Positions 1-6,751 are shown, counted from the stretch's first letter. The stretch: 9,806 nt of DNA from Pseudomonadota bacterium (GCA_030597865.1 JAUVQZ010000101.1:1-9806), one strand, 5' to 3'. Translations and numbers: made by a program. The notes: generated from the sequence alone by a model not told the origin.

Positions 1-85
1 AGAATTTGAGAAGGAGGTACCATTCTTAATGGATAACCATCCCTTCTACTTATTTCTCAAATTCTTACTTCTCATATTCTCAAAG
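1..85. repeat. AGAA/TTCT-rich short intergenic repeat cluster
   Basis: The 12-base word at 1-12 (AGAATTTGAGAA) has an exact reverse complement at 54-65, and a near copy of that arm follows 15 bases later at 69-80 (TTCTCATATTCT). The result is a tandem pair plus one inverted copy. The reverse complement of 54-73 closely resembles the segment near 9710-9729 at the other end of the window, which suggests a dispersed low-complexity intergenic repeat. It lies just downstream of the stop of the minus-strand bifunctional MTHFR gene. It does not look like an intrinsic terminator, because the loop is 41 bases and the stem is AT-rich. Function unknown. Confidence 0.6.
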
Positions 86-102
86 GTTTAGTCCCCTCAC
101 CT

Positions 103-2040
103 TTAATCCTTAATAAACCGCTTCACCCTGCCGCTGCCCTGCCAGCCGGCATCACGTATCTCCCTGGTTAATTCGGCCGTGACCTCCCATTTGTTCAAGG
201 GGCTGATCAGATAGAGTCCGTCAACGAAATCTGATACATCGCTCATCAGCTGCCTGGTGTGATCCAGGGCGCATTTACGTTGATCCTCCACCCTGTCATA
301 CTGCCAGAGCTTTTTACGCAGGCCCTCGGGAATGGAGATGCCAGGCACCTCATTATGGAGGAAGTCGGCATTACGCGCCGAGATGAGCGGGAAGATGCCG
401 GGCAGGACGAGGAGGTCAAGATGGTTAATTGCCTCCATCATCTGTTCGATTTCAGCAGAGTCAAAGAGGGGCTGGGTCATAACAAATTTTAGGCCCAGTT
501 CCGCCTTGCGCTCCAGCCGTTTGATCTGCACCTCGGGGCGGGAGGGCCGGAAGGAAAAGGCGCCGCCAATGGAAAAATTGGTGCGGGCCTTCATGGCCTT
601 GCCTGCCAGGTTATGGCCCTGGTTAAAGTGATCGATCATCCGGATCAGGCCAAAGGATTTGAGGTCAAAGACGCCGCTGGTGCCGGGCTGGTCGCTGGAG
701 GTGGCCGGGTCGCCGGTGATGGCCAGGATGCCGTTCAGGCCTAGGAGATGGGCCCCCATGATCTGGGATTGCAGGCCGAGGATATTGCGATCCCGGCAGG
801 TCAGGTGGATGATGGTCTGGATGTCCAGTTTCTCATGGATGAGATGGGCCAGGGACAGATTGTCGGCCCGCAGGATCGCCAGGGGGTTTTCTCCCAGGGA
901 GATGGCGTTGGCGCCACTTTCTTTGAGCTCCCTGGCCCCCTCAATGACCCCTTGCACCGCTAAGTGGGTGGGTGGGTCGAGTTCAACAATAATGGGTAGT
1001 TGGTCCCCCGGCAGATTTTCCAGGAGGGCGCCATTGATATGGTTCGTTTTTTTCTCTGGGCTTTTATGGCTGCTGTCGCCCTGGATATCTGCAGAGCGCA
1101 CCAGGGGGCGGCGTTTTATCTTCAGGTGCTGCTGGAATTCATGGATATGGGCCGGGGTGGTGCCGCAGCACCCCCCCACCAGCCGTGCCCCTAGTTTTAT
1201 CATTTCCGCCAGGGCCTTGACCATATAGGCGGGCTCGGCCGGATAGACCATGCGGTGGCCGACAATCTCCGGAAAACCGGCGTTGGGAAAGGCGGACAGG
1301 GGGACCTTGTCGCGCAGGGGGGAGAGATGTTCAATGGCGGTGAGCAGGGAAGATACACCCCGGCCGCAATTGCCACCCACCACATTGGCGCCGGCCGTAA
1401 GGGCCGCCTCGCCGCAGGTCAGGGCATCGACACCGGCAGCGGTCCTGCCGCCGGACGGGTAGGCCATCTGGGCGACAATGGCGATGTCCGTAAGGGTTCG
1501 GGCAGTTTTGAGGGCCAGGACCAGCTCGTCAAGATGGGTAAAGGTCTCAAAGAGCAGGAGGTCAACCCCGCCTTCAAGTAATAACTCGATCTGCTCGCGG
1601 AATATCTCCTGGAGCCCCTGTTCGCTGCCCTCACCGGTGGACAGGGGGAAATCCATGCCTGAGGGGCCGATGGATCCTGCCACATAGACGTCATGGCCGG
1701 CCGCCCGTTTTGCCAGTTGAACCCCGGCCAGATTAATATCACGTATCTTGTTGTCCAACCCAGACCCTTGAAGCTTATAGCGATTGGCGCCAAAGGTATT
1801 GGTCTCGATGAGCTGACTGCCGGCCCTGATATACTCCTCGTGGATGGAATAGATCAGGTCCGGTTCGCTCAGGTTGAGGCGTTCGGTGTCTTTGCCGAGC
1901 TCAAGGCCCTTGCCGTAAAGATAGGTGCCAATGGCGCCATCACCCAGAAGGATCTTGTCGCGCAGATAGTCGGTGAAATCAGGTTTCATGTTTTTCGTCC
2001 GGTATGCAGGGGCGGTGGAGGGTTGTTTTTGCGACACCAT
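103..2040 (-). CDS. Bifunctional homocysteine S-methyltransferase / 5,10-methylenetetrahydrofolate reductase
   Basis: This 645-residue protein joins two one-carbon enzymes, as in the YitJ-type fusion of Bacillus. Residues about 24-305 form the homocysteine S-methyltransferase barrel. It begins with LLGDGAIGTYLY, and the zinc/thiolate ligands are visible as NCGRG (C225) and GGCCGTTPAH (C291, C292). After a charged linker (about 306-345), residues about 350-640 form the FAD-dependent MTHFR barrel, with ELDPP (353-357), SLGENP, THLTCRDRN-like HLTCRDRN (412-419), ITGDP (441-445) and FSIGGAFSF. The expected role is to reduce methylene-H4folate to methyl-H4folate and to methylate homocysteine to methionine in the cytoplasm. 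The ATG at 2040 has GGAG five bases upstream (2046-2049). A later ATG at 1989 (MKPDFTDY) starts nearer the conserved domain but has a weaker ribosome site. The kinase gene ends 51 bases upstream on the same strand. The methyl donor and reductant cannot be read from sequence. MetV encoded at 6752-7423 is a conceivable partner. Confidence 0.93.
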   Translation of the reverse strand: MVSQKQPSTAPAYRTKNMKPDFTDYLRDKILLGDGAIGTYLYGKGLELGKDTERLNLSEPDLIYSIHEEYIRAGSQLIETNTFGANRYKLQGSGLDNKIRDINLAGVQLAKRAAGHDVYVAGSIGPSGMDFPLSTGEGSEQGLQEIFREQIELLLEGGVDLLLFETFTHLDELVLALKTARTLTDIAIVAQMAYPSGGRTAAGVDALTCGEAALTAGANVVGGNCGRGVSSLLTAIEHLSPLRDKVPLSAFPNAGFPEIVGHRMVYPAEPAYMVKALAEMIKLGARLVGGCCGTTPAHIHEFQQHLKIKRRPLVRSADIQGDSSHKSPEKKTNHINGALLENLPGDQLPIIVELDPPTHLAVQGVIEGARELKESGANAISLGENPLAILRADNLSLAHLIHEKLDIQTIIHLTCRDRNILGLQSQIMGAHLLGLNGILAITGDPATSSDQPGTSGVFDLKSFGLIRMIDHFNQGHNLAGKAMKARTNFSIGGAFSFRPSRPEVQIKRLERKAELGLKFVMTQPLFDSAEIEQMMEAINHLDLLVLPGIFPLISARNADFLHNEVPGISIPEGLRKKLWQYDRVEDQRKCALDHTRQLMSDVSDFVDGLYLISPLNKWEVTAELTREIRDAGWQGSGRVKRFIKD

Positions 2041-2091
2041 ACCATCTCCAGGGCCAACAGCAAAGATGGAAGCTTCCTTGGGCGGTGCTGG

Positions 2092-3372
2092 TTACTGGCG
2101 GTCGGGGACGGTGATGGAGATGGCGTTTCTTGAGGCGGGGCTATCCTGCCTGCTATCCCTGCCTTTTCCCGAGCTGGGAGTGGTGATGCTGATGCCGGTA
2201 CGGGGCTTGGCTGGTCGGCTTACCATCTTTTTCTTGGTGGCCCTTGGGGAGAGTATTTTGGGGGCGGCCCCTGCAGGGGCGCTTTTTTTGTGGCTACTCA
2301 TGATGGCCTCTTTTTCAGGATCAGCCACTGGTGGCGGATCATTATCTTTGAAGATGAAAAGGGCCGCCAAAACCAACAAAATAAGGGCAATGCCCATGGT
2401 GATGGGTAGGGGGATTTTTTTTATCTTTTCAAGGGCGGCAGTGGGGGCCTGTCGCCCCTGGCCATTCCCATGGAGGGTCGCCTCCTGCTGGCCGGTGCTT
2501 GTTGTGCCGCCTCCAGCCTGGGTGACCAGGGAGCTGTCCACCCTGGAGAAGGCGTCTTGGAGGGCGCTAAGGAAATCCGCCCCGTTTTGGAAACGGTTGG
2601 CCGGGTTCTTGGCCAGGCTGGTTTGGACCAGCCGGTCCAGGGGGGCAGGGAGTCTGCTGTCCAGCTGTGAGGGCTTGGTCGGCATGATGTTAACCACCTG
2701 GTGCATGATGGTGGTCATGGAGGAGCCTGAAAAAGGCTTGCGGCCGGTGAGAAGCTGGTACAGGATGATCCCGGCGGAGAAGAGATCGCTGCGCTGATCG
2801 ATCTTTTCGCCGCTGAACAGCTCCGGCGCCATATAGGAGGGCGTCCCCATAACACTGCCGGCCATGGTAAGGCTGGAAGATTCCAGGCGGGCGATGCCAA
2901 AGTCCATGATTTTCAGGGTGCCATCAGGGCTAAAGATGAGATTGTCCGGCTTGATGTCCCGGTGTACTATACCGTTGGCGTGGGCATACTGCAGGCCGGT
3001 GAGGAGCTGGTTGAGGATGTCGGCAACCTCGGCCAGGGCAAAGCCCGGCTGGGCGCTTAGGATCTCTTTGAGGCCTCTGCCCTCAACATACTCCATGGCA
3101 ATAAAGGCGGTGTCGTTCTCCTCGCCATACTCATAGATTGTGACGATATTGGGATGGATGAGACGGCCGGCCGCCTGGGCCTCACGCCTGAATCGCCCCA
3201 TGGCTTCAGCCTGCTCATCATCGGCAAAGGCGGCCTTGCGGATTACCTTGATGGCCACGGTACGTTTGATAAGGGGGTCAAGGCCTTTGTAGACAACTCC
3301 CATGGCGCCTCGACCCAGGATGCCGAGAATGGTGTACTTGCCGATGCTTTTGGGGAGGCTGTTTTCGGTCAT
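2092..3372 (-). CDS. Membrane-anchored PknB-type serine/threonine protein kinase
   Basis: From the ATG at 3372 this is a 426-residue Hanks-type kinase. Residues about 12-270 are the catalytic domain, with all key elements intact: glycine loop LGRGAMGVVYKG, VAIKVI lysine K42, catalytic loop HRDIKPDN (H137-N144), DFG (157-159), activation-loop end GTPSYMAPE, and the RSDLFSAGIILYQLLTGRKPF helix. HRD marks it as an RD kinase controlled by activation-loop phosphorylation. Residues about 323-342 (PITMGIALILLVLAALFIFK) form one membrane segment. The remaining roughly 84 residues are Lys/Pro/Ser-rich and probably extracytoplasmic, with no PASTA repeats; they contain two ISIT-x-P motifs (GISITTP and AISITVP). 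An in-frame TTG at 3507 would add 45 residues that look non-conserved and Arg/Pro-rich, so ATG 3372 is preferred, although neither start has a clear Shine-Dalgarno. It probably shares a transcript with the MTHFR fusion gene downstream. Its substrates are unknown. Confidence 0.92.
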   Translation of the reverse strand: MTENSLPKSIGKYTILGILGRGAMGVVYKGLDPLIKRTVAIKVIRKAAFADDEQAEAMGRFRREAQAAGRLIHPNIVTIYEYGEENDTAFIAMEYVEGRGLKEILSAQPGFALAEVADILNQLLTGLQYAHANGIVHRDIKPDNLIFSPDGTLKIMDFGIARLESSSLTMAGSVMGTPSYMAPELFSGEKIDQRSDLFSAGIILYQLLTGRKPFSGSSMTTIMHQVVNIMPTKPSQLDSRLPAPLDRLVQTSLAKNPANRFQNGADFLSALQDAFSRVDSSLVTQAGGGTTSTGQQEATLHGNGQGRQAPTAALEKIKKIPLPITMGIALILLVLAALFIFKDNDPPPVADPEKEAIMSSHKKSAPAGAAPKILSPRATKKKMVSRPAKPRTGISITTPSSGKGRDSRQDSPASRNAISITVPDRQ

Positions 3373-3478
3373 GGTGGGGCTGTTGGGGGCTAAGGTTGCC
3401 CTGGGCCAGGAATTTCTGCCTGCTCTCCGGCAGGCGAGGGGGTCGGTGGCGTCAGGGAGTGGTGGGTGATCAGCTACC

Positions 3479-3507
3479 AGGATAAGAGAGCCGGTTTTGA
3501 AAAGCAA
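3479..3507 (-). promoter_or_regulatory. Candidate sigma-70 promoter of the kinase gene
   Basis: On the minus strand TTGCTT (3502-3507) is followed after exactly 17 bases by TATCCT (3479-3484). That is 3 of 6 matches to the -35 consensus and 4 of 6 to the -10. Transcription would start near 3472 and give a leader of about 100 bases before ATG 3372. The -35 box overlaps the alternative TTG start at 3507; if this promoter is used, that longer start is excluded. The call is by eye only. Confidence 0.35.
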
Positions 3508-3525
3508 ATAGAATGGCTATCTTGG

Positions 3526-3540
3526 ATAGGTATTACCTAT
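3526..3540. promoter_or_regulatory. Perfect inverted repeat ATAGGTA-T-TACCTAT, candidate operator
   Basis: Seven-base arms at 3526-3532 and 3534-3540 are exact reverse complements around one base. The site lies upstream of the candidate kinase promoter, centred about 61 bases before its predicted start, a spacing typical of activator sites. It also lies in the divergent region shared with yedF. A regulator is not identifiable from the sequence. Confidence 0.4.
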
Positions 3541-3584
3541 TGTTTTTTCCGGTCGTTATCATTTATTTTGATGGGGTTGTTAAG

Positions 3585-3601
3585 GTGGTAGATCTTACCA
3601 C
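3585..3601. promoter_or_regulatory. Inverted repeat GTGGTA-gatct-TACCAC, candidate second operator
   Basis: Six-base perfect arms (3585-3590 and 3596-3601) flank GATCT. The half-sites share the GGTA...TACC core with the inverted repeat at 3526-3540 but with a wider spacer. It sits roughly midway between the kinase and yedF starts. There is no T-run on either side, so it is unlikely to be a terminator. Just beyond it, 3642-3655 is a C8-A-G5 tract that could also fold. Confidence 0.35.
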
Positions 3602-3763
3602 AGATCACAGGGGTAACTGCCCGGGATAAAAAAAATCAGTACCCCCCCCAGGGGGTGTTGAAGAGAAAATCCTGTGGTGAGGGGAAATTTAAGACGTTAC
3701 TGTCTGGTAAGGTCAGAGTTTTTTTGGCACGACCATAGGCATGGCACGGACAAAGGAAAGAGT

Positions 3764-4372
3764 ATGGCAAAGCAGGTTTTGAACTGTGGGGGGCTTGATT
3801 GCCCCCAACCGGTTATCCGCACCAAGGATACCCTGGCGGCAATGGCTGGGGGCGAACTCCTGGTCATTGTTGATAATGAGGCGGCCCGTGATAATGTCAG
3901 GAGGTTTGCCGAAAGTCAGGGCCATGCTGTCGTTGTTGATCAGGTCGATGAAACCTTCCAGTTATCAATAGTGATGGCTGGTGGCAATGCCGTACAGAAA
4001 GAAGCGGTTGTCGAATGCCCCTTGCCAAAGGGCAAAAAACGCATTGTTGTCCATATCTCCTCCGAGTTTATGGGCTGGGGCGATGATGGCCTTGGCGCCC
4101 GGTTGATGGCCGCCTATTTTGACACCCTGGCCCAGTTTGCCGCAGATATTACCCATGTCACCCTGGTAAACTCCGGGGTAAGGCTCATTGCCCAGGGTTC
4201 ACCTGTCCTGCTGGAGGCCCGGGAGCTGGAAAAATTGGGGGTCCAGTTTGTGGCCTGCGGCGTCTGCCTTAAACATTTCGGCCTTGATGATCAGGTCGAG
4301 GTGGGGATCATGTCCAATATGTTTTCCATCCTTGCCGTCCAGAAGGAGGCGGATCTGCTCCTGCGCCCCTAA
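3764..4372 (+). CDS. yedF: YedF-type sulfurtransferase-like protein (selenium metabolism family)
   Basis: This 202-residue cytoplasmic protein has two parts. Residues about 4-75 are a TusA/SirA-like domain with the diagnostic DCPQPV motif, whose C13 is the expected persulfide or perselenide-carrying cysteine. Residues about 92-200 are a DsrE-like domain with the YedF hallmarks SSEFMGWGDDGLGARLM, the CGVCL pair (C165, C168) and a late GIMSNMF. The family is linked to selenium use by genome co-occurrence, but its reaction has not been firmly defined, so sulfur relay is the safe reading. ATG 3764 is chosen because AGGA lies six bases upstream (3754-3757) and the conserved domain begins at once. 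An in-frame GTG at 3674 would add 30 residues of unconvincing composition. No selenium gene (selA, selB, selD) lies in the window. It stands alone between divergent and convergent neighbours. Confidence 0.9.
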   Translation: MAKQVLNCGGLDCPQPVIRTKDTLAAMAGGELLVIVDNEAARDNVRRFAESQGHAVVVDQVDETFQLSIVMAGGNAVQKEAVVECPLPKGKKRIVVHISSEFMGWGDDGLGARLMAAYFDTLAQFAADITHVTLVNSGVRLIAQGSPVLLEARELEKLGVQFVACGVCLKHFGLDDQVEVGIMSNMFSILAVQKEADLLLRP

Positions 4373-4381
4373 GGGGCGTTT
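4364..4381 (+). terminator. Terminator-like hairpin with the yedF stop codon as its loop
   Basis: CGCCCC (4364-4369), then TAA (4370-4372), then GGGGCG (4373-4378) and TTT. The six-base all-GC stem encloses exactly the yedF stop codon, and a short imperfect T tract (TTTCTC) follows. It is a plausible intrinsic terminator, although the T tract is weak. Confidence 0.5.
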
Positions 4382-4440
4382 CTCGCATCATTCTCAGCTG
4401 TCACAGGAAAATCTTTCTTGTGCGCTCTCCATTTTCAATA

Positions 4441-4470
4441 CACCACGAAGATCCCGAAGTTCGCGAAGAA
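4441..4470. repeat. Short 9-base-period CGAAG repeat
   Basis: CGAAG occurs at 4446-4450, 4455-4459 and 4464-4468, exactly nine bases apart, preceded by CACCA and followed by an A-run. The period is a multiple of three, but no gene is supported here. Similar CACGAAG-type repeats are common between genes in environmental bacterial genomes. Function unknown. Confidence 0.5.
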
Positions 4471-4615
4471 AAAAAATCATGGGCTGCCTTGGCGGCCTGT
4501 GGAAAAGAGGCACGATATGTGTCGTGGCTATTCGTGCGTCTGCTGCCCAGGGGCAGAGTTGCAGGCAAATGACACCTAACTGTTAAAATCCCTTCTTAGG
4601 AAAGATTATTATTTC

Positions 4616-4644
4616 TTGATTTTTCTGTTTTGGCGATTTAGTAA
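4616..4644 (+). promoter_or_regulatory. Weak candidate promoter of the chemotaxis receptor gene
   Basis: TTGATT (4616-4621) and TAGTAA (4639-4644) are 17 bases apart in an AT-rich stretch about 115 bases upstream of ATG 4758. The -35 matches 4 of 6 consensus bases and the -10 only 3 of 6. No good flagellar sigma-28 site was found, so this is the best of poor candidates. Confidence 0.2.
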
Positions 4645-4757
4645 TACTACATGTCCGTATCTTGATCTGGAAGGTGATTTTGAGCTCCGTGGTATTGGTA
4701 TGCCGCCACAGGCCAGGAAGATATTAAAAAGAATAATCTTGGGAGGCGTGTTTCAGG

Positions 4758-6365
4758 ATGAATTTGTCAATTGCTAAAAAAATGGTTCTGCTTGGCGTGG
4801 TGATTGTGGTGGGTTTGGGACTCATGGAGACCATTTCATTTTTCAGTAATCGCAGCGTGCAATCCTCATCAGCACTTGTGACGGAGAGAAACAGCCAGGT
4901 CGAAGTGATCAATAATGTCCTGCAGTCCCAGCTTCGCCTGATGCTGGCCGCCATGGACTCCATCATTGATAAGGATGAAGGGCGTATAGCCCCGGCACGG
5001 ATGGCGGTTATTAATGAAAATGTGACCTTTATTACGAGAAGTCTGATTTCTTTGGAAGGGTTGGCGGATACGGCTGAGGAAATGAGCCTTATCAAAAAGA
5101 TGGAGGTGGATTTTGATCATCTGGCTGAGGGTATCCAGGTCCTGCTTGTCCGGCTCATTGAGTCAAAAGCGCCGGAGTCTGAATTTGTCAAGGTCGATGA
5201 CATGCTCGATACCTATGGCAATAGCATTGAAGGGGCGTTGAATCGTTTTAAGGCCTCTGTGCAGGAGGAGGTGCAGGAGGCCGCCGTTCATGGCGACAGG
5301 GTGCTGGCCAGAAGTTCACTGCTGGGCACCATCGTCTTTGTTGTGGTTCTTGCTCTCACCGTGGCCATTTTGTTTGTTATCAGTCGTTCCATCATTAAGA
5401 CAATAACCGAGGTTAGTCTGAGTCTTGACAGTGGATCTAGCCAGGTGGCGGATGCGGCCGGCGAGATCTCCTCCTCAGCCCAGACCTTGGCGGATGGCGC
5501 CTCCAGGCAGGCGGCCTCGGTGGAAGAGTCATCCGCCTCCATGGAGGAGGTCTCTTCCATGAGTAGAAGGGATGCCGATAATGCCAGGGAGGCGGATGGC
5601 CTGATGCGGGAGGCCAAGAAGGTCATTGGTGAGGCCGGGGCCTCCATGGTGAAAATGACCGATTCCATGGCCGATATTTCCGCGGCCAGCTCGGAAACCC
5701 AGAAGATTGTCAAGACCATTGACGAGATCGCCTTCCAGACCAATCTCCTGGCCCTGAATGCCGCTGTTGAGGCGGCCCGGGCCGGTGAGGCCGGGGCGGG
5801 CTTTGCCGTGGTGGCAGACGAGGTGCGCAACCTGGCCATGCGGGCGGCAGACGCTGCCAAAAACACCTCCGCTCTCATTGAGGGCACTGTGCAGAAGGTT
5901 GAGGTGGGTAGTAATCTTGTTGGGGCAACCAGCACCTCCTTTAATTCGGTAACCGAGGCCTCCGATCGTATTGGCGTGTTGATCTCGGAAATTGCCAGTT
6001 CTGCCGATGAACAGGCCACGGCCTTGGGTCAGATGAATCAATCCCTGCAGGAGATTGAGGTCGTCACCCAGTCCAATGCCAGCGCAGCCGAAGAGGCGGC
6101 CGCCGCCTCTGAAGAGCTCACCGGTCAGGCTGACATGATGAAGGGCTTTGTGGAGGATCTCATGGCCTTTGTGGAGGGCCGGGCCGCTGGAACAAGGATG
6201 GCCAGGATGGCCCCGGTCAGCAGCCCTGTTGCCGCCCACCAGCCATCAATGGCGGCAATGAAGAGTCTTCCGGCCGCACCTGTGAAAAGACCAGGGGGAC
6301 GGGCGGCATCTGGCAAGGCTGCTGATGTTATTCCCTTTGATGACGATGATTTTGAGGATTTTTAG
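4758..6365 (+). CDS. Methyl-accepting chemotaxis protein
   Basis: This 535-residue inner-membrane receptor controls the CheA/CheW kinase complex. Membrane helix 1 is about residues 9-28. A sensor of about 155 residues, probably periplasmic and mostly helical (about 29-185), follows, then helix 2 at about 187-209. A full HAMP domain is not apparent: only about 20 residues separate helix 2 from the coiled-coil signalling domain (from about 229). The conserved hairpin tip is intact, with DEIAFQTNLLALNAAVEAAR (322-341) and GFAVVADEVRNLA (348-360). Glu/Gln-rich heptads such as ASVEESSASMEEV (253-265) and NASAAEEAAAASEEL (440-454) are likely methylation regions. The tail is a flexible Ala/Pro linker ending in IPFDDDDFEDF rather than the NWETF-type CheR tether. 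GGGAGG at 4741-4746 precedes the ATG by 11 bases. The ligand is unknown, and no che genes are in view. Confidence 0.94.
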   Translation: MNLSIAKKMVLLGVVIVVGLGLMETISFFSNRSVQSSSALVTERNSQVEVINNVLQSQLRLMLAAMDSIIDKDEGRIAPARMAVINENVTFITRSLISLEGLADTAEEMSLIKKMEVDFDHLAEGIQVLLVRLIESKAPESEFVKVDDMLDTYGNSIEGALNRFKASVQEEVQEAAVHGDRVLARSSLLGTIVFVVVLALTVAILFVISRSIIKTITEVSLSLDSGSSQVADAAGEISSSAQTLADGASRQAASVEESSASMEEVSSMSRRDADNAREADGLMREAKKVIGEAGASMVKMTDSMADISAASSETQKIVKTIDEIAFQTNLLALNAAVEAARAGEAGAGFAVVADEVRNLAMRAADAAKNTSALIEGTVQKVEVGSNLVGATSTSFNSVTEASDRIGVLISEIASSADEQATALGQMNQSLQEIEVVTQSNASAAEEAAAASEELTGQADMMKGFVEDLMAFVEGRAAGTRMARMAPVSSPVAAHQPSMAAMKSLPAAPVKRPGGRAASGKAADVIPFDDDDFEDF

Positions 6366-6389
6366 GTCTTTTGTGGTGCGGGAGGGGTA

Positions 6390-6406
6390 AGGGCCCATGG
6401 GGCCCT
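6390..6406 (+). other. GC-rich hairpin downstream of the receptor gene
   Basis: AGGGCCC (6390-6396) and GGGCCCT (6400-6406) form a perfect seven-base stem around an ATG loop, 24 bases after the receptor stop codon. No T-run follows, so it is not a classical intrinsic terminator. It could stabilise the 3' end of the messenger or stop transcription with help. Confidence 0.45.
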
Positions 6407-6514
6407 GCCTGTTCCGGGTTGGCGGGACGGGGGGATGTTCCCCTAAGCCTGACGATATTTGCTGATACCCATAAAAAAGGTTCATCAGCGAAGTCCTGGT
6501 TGGACTCTTTGTTG

Positions 6515-6585
6515 AAACACAGAGGCACAAAGACACAGAGGTTTTCTTTTTGTAATCCCTCTGTGTCCTTTGTGCCTTTGTGTTT
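6515..6585. repeat. Long imperfect inverted repeat (CACAGAGGCACAAAG family)
   Basis: The left arm 6515-6541 (AAACACAGAGGCACAAAGAC, then ACAGAGG) and the right arm 6558-6585 are reverse complements over about 27 bases, with one inserted base and one mismatch. The spacer is 16 bases and T-rich. As RNA it would form one long stem-loop. Arms made of CACAGAGG/CACAAAG units resemble an intergenic repeat type often seen in environmental genomes. No transposase or target-site duplication is apparent, so it is called a repeat rather than an insertion element. Confidence 0.65.
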
Positions 6586-6697
6586 GGAAAGATGGTTAGC
6601 CGCGACTTTTAAGGCTGACATCCTCCCTCTCCCAGACATTTCTTCCGTGGTTTCCGTGGCAAAAACAAAGTCATTCCCACACATTGACGAAGAGCAT

Positions 6698-6729
6698 AAA
6701 AAAGGCTGCCATCATGGCAGCCTTTTTTT
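6698..6729 (-). terminator. Bidirectional intrinsic terminator, mainly for the hdrC-like/mvhD/metV operon
   Basis: A perfect stem GGCTGCC (6704-6710) / GGCAGCC (6716-6722) encloses ATCAT. It is flanked by six A on the left (6698-6703) and seven T on the right (6723-6729), so it works in either direction. On the minus strand it lies 23 bases after the metV stop and ends that operon. On the plus strand it could catch read-through from the receptor gene. Confidence 0.9.
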
Positions 6730-6751
6730 ATGGTAAATGGAGGTTTTGTCG

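Larger units (their letters stand above)
4373..4757. other. Intergenic region between yedF and the chemotaxis receptor
   Basis: No convincing gene lies in these 385 bases. They hold the end of the yedF hairpin, a CGAAG repeat (4441-4470), two short hairpins (CACGA/TCGTG near 4511-4526 and CTGCCC-ag-GGGCAG at 4543-4556), an AT-rich stretch with a weak candidate promoter (4616-4644), and the receptor's ribosome site GGGAGG (4741-4746). Plus-strand reading frames across it have no ribosome site or recognisable protein. Confidence 0.55.
6366..6751. other. Convergent intergenic region between the receptor gene and metV
   Basis: No gene is supported in these 386 bases. They contain a compact hairpin (6390-6406), a long imperfect inverted repeat (6515-6585), a small CCGTGG-ttt-CCGTGG direct repeat near 6646-6660, and a strong bidirectional terminator (6698-6729). 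Reading frames that cross the region run through the repeats and the terminator and resemble no protein. Confidence 0.6.

Noticed and set aside
2041..2091. SAM or cobalamin riboswitch ahead of the MTHFR fusion gene
   Set aside because: The gap from the kinase stop is only 51 bases, too short for these aptamers, and no conserved aptamer core is visible.
1973..2797. Plus-strand open frame of 274 residues antisense to the kinase and MTHFR genes
   Set aside because: It overlaps two well-supported minus-strand genes, has low-complexity Trp/Arg/Gly-rich translation and no recognisable domain. It is a shadow of high-GC coding sequence, as are the frames at 659-1228 and 5288-6019.
3373..3507. N-terminal extension of the kinase from TTG 3507
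   Set aside because: The extra 45 residues look non-conserved, the start is a rare TTG, and it overlaps the best -35 box. ATG 3372 begins just before the kinase fold.
3724..3745. Sigma-54-like TTGGCAC...GGCA sequence before yedF
   Set aside because: The GG-to-GC spacing is wrong and the -12 element does not match TTGC. It is also only about 20-40 bases from the start codon.
4613..4639. Flagellar sigma-28 promoter before the chemotaxis receptor
   Set aside because: GGCGATTT partly resembles the -10 box, but no TAAA-type -35 lies 11 bases upstream.
6371..6736. Plus-strand open frame of 121 residues in the gap after the receptor gene
   Set aside because: It runs through the hairpin, the long inverted repeat and the intrinsic terminator and resembles no protein.
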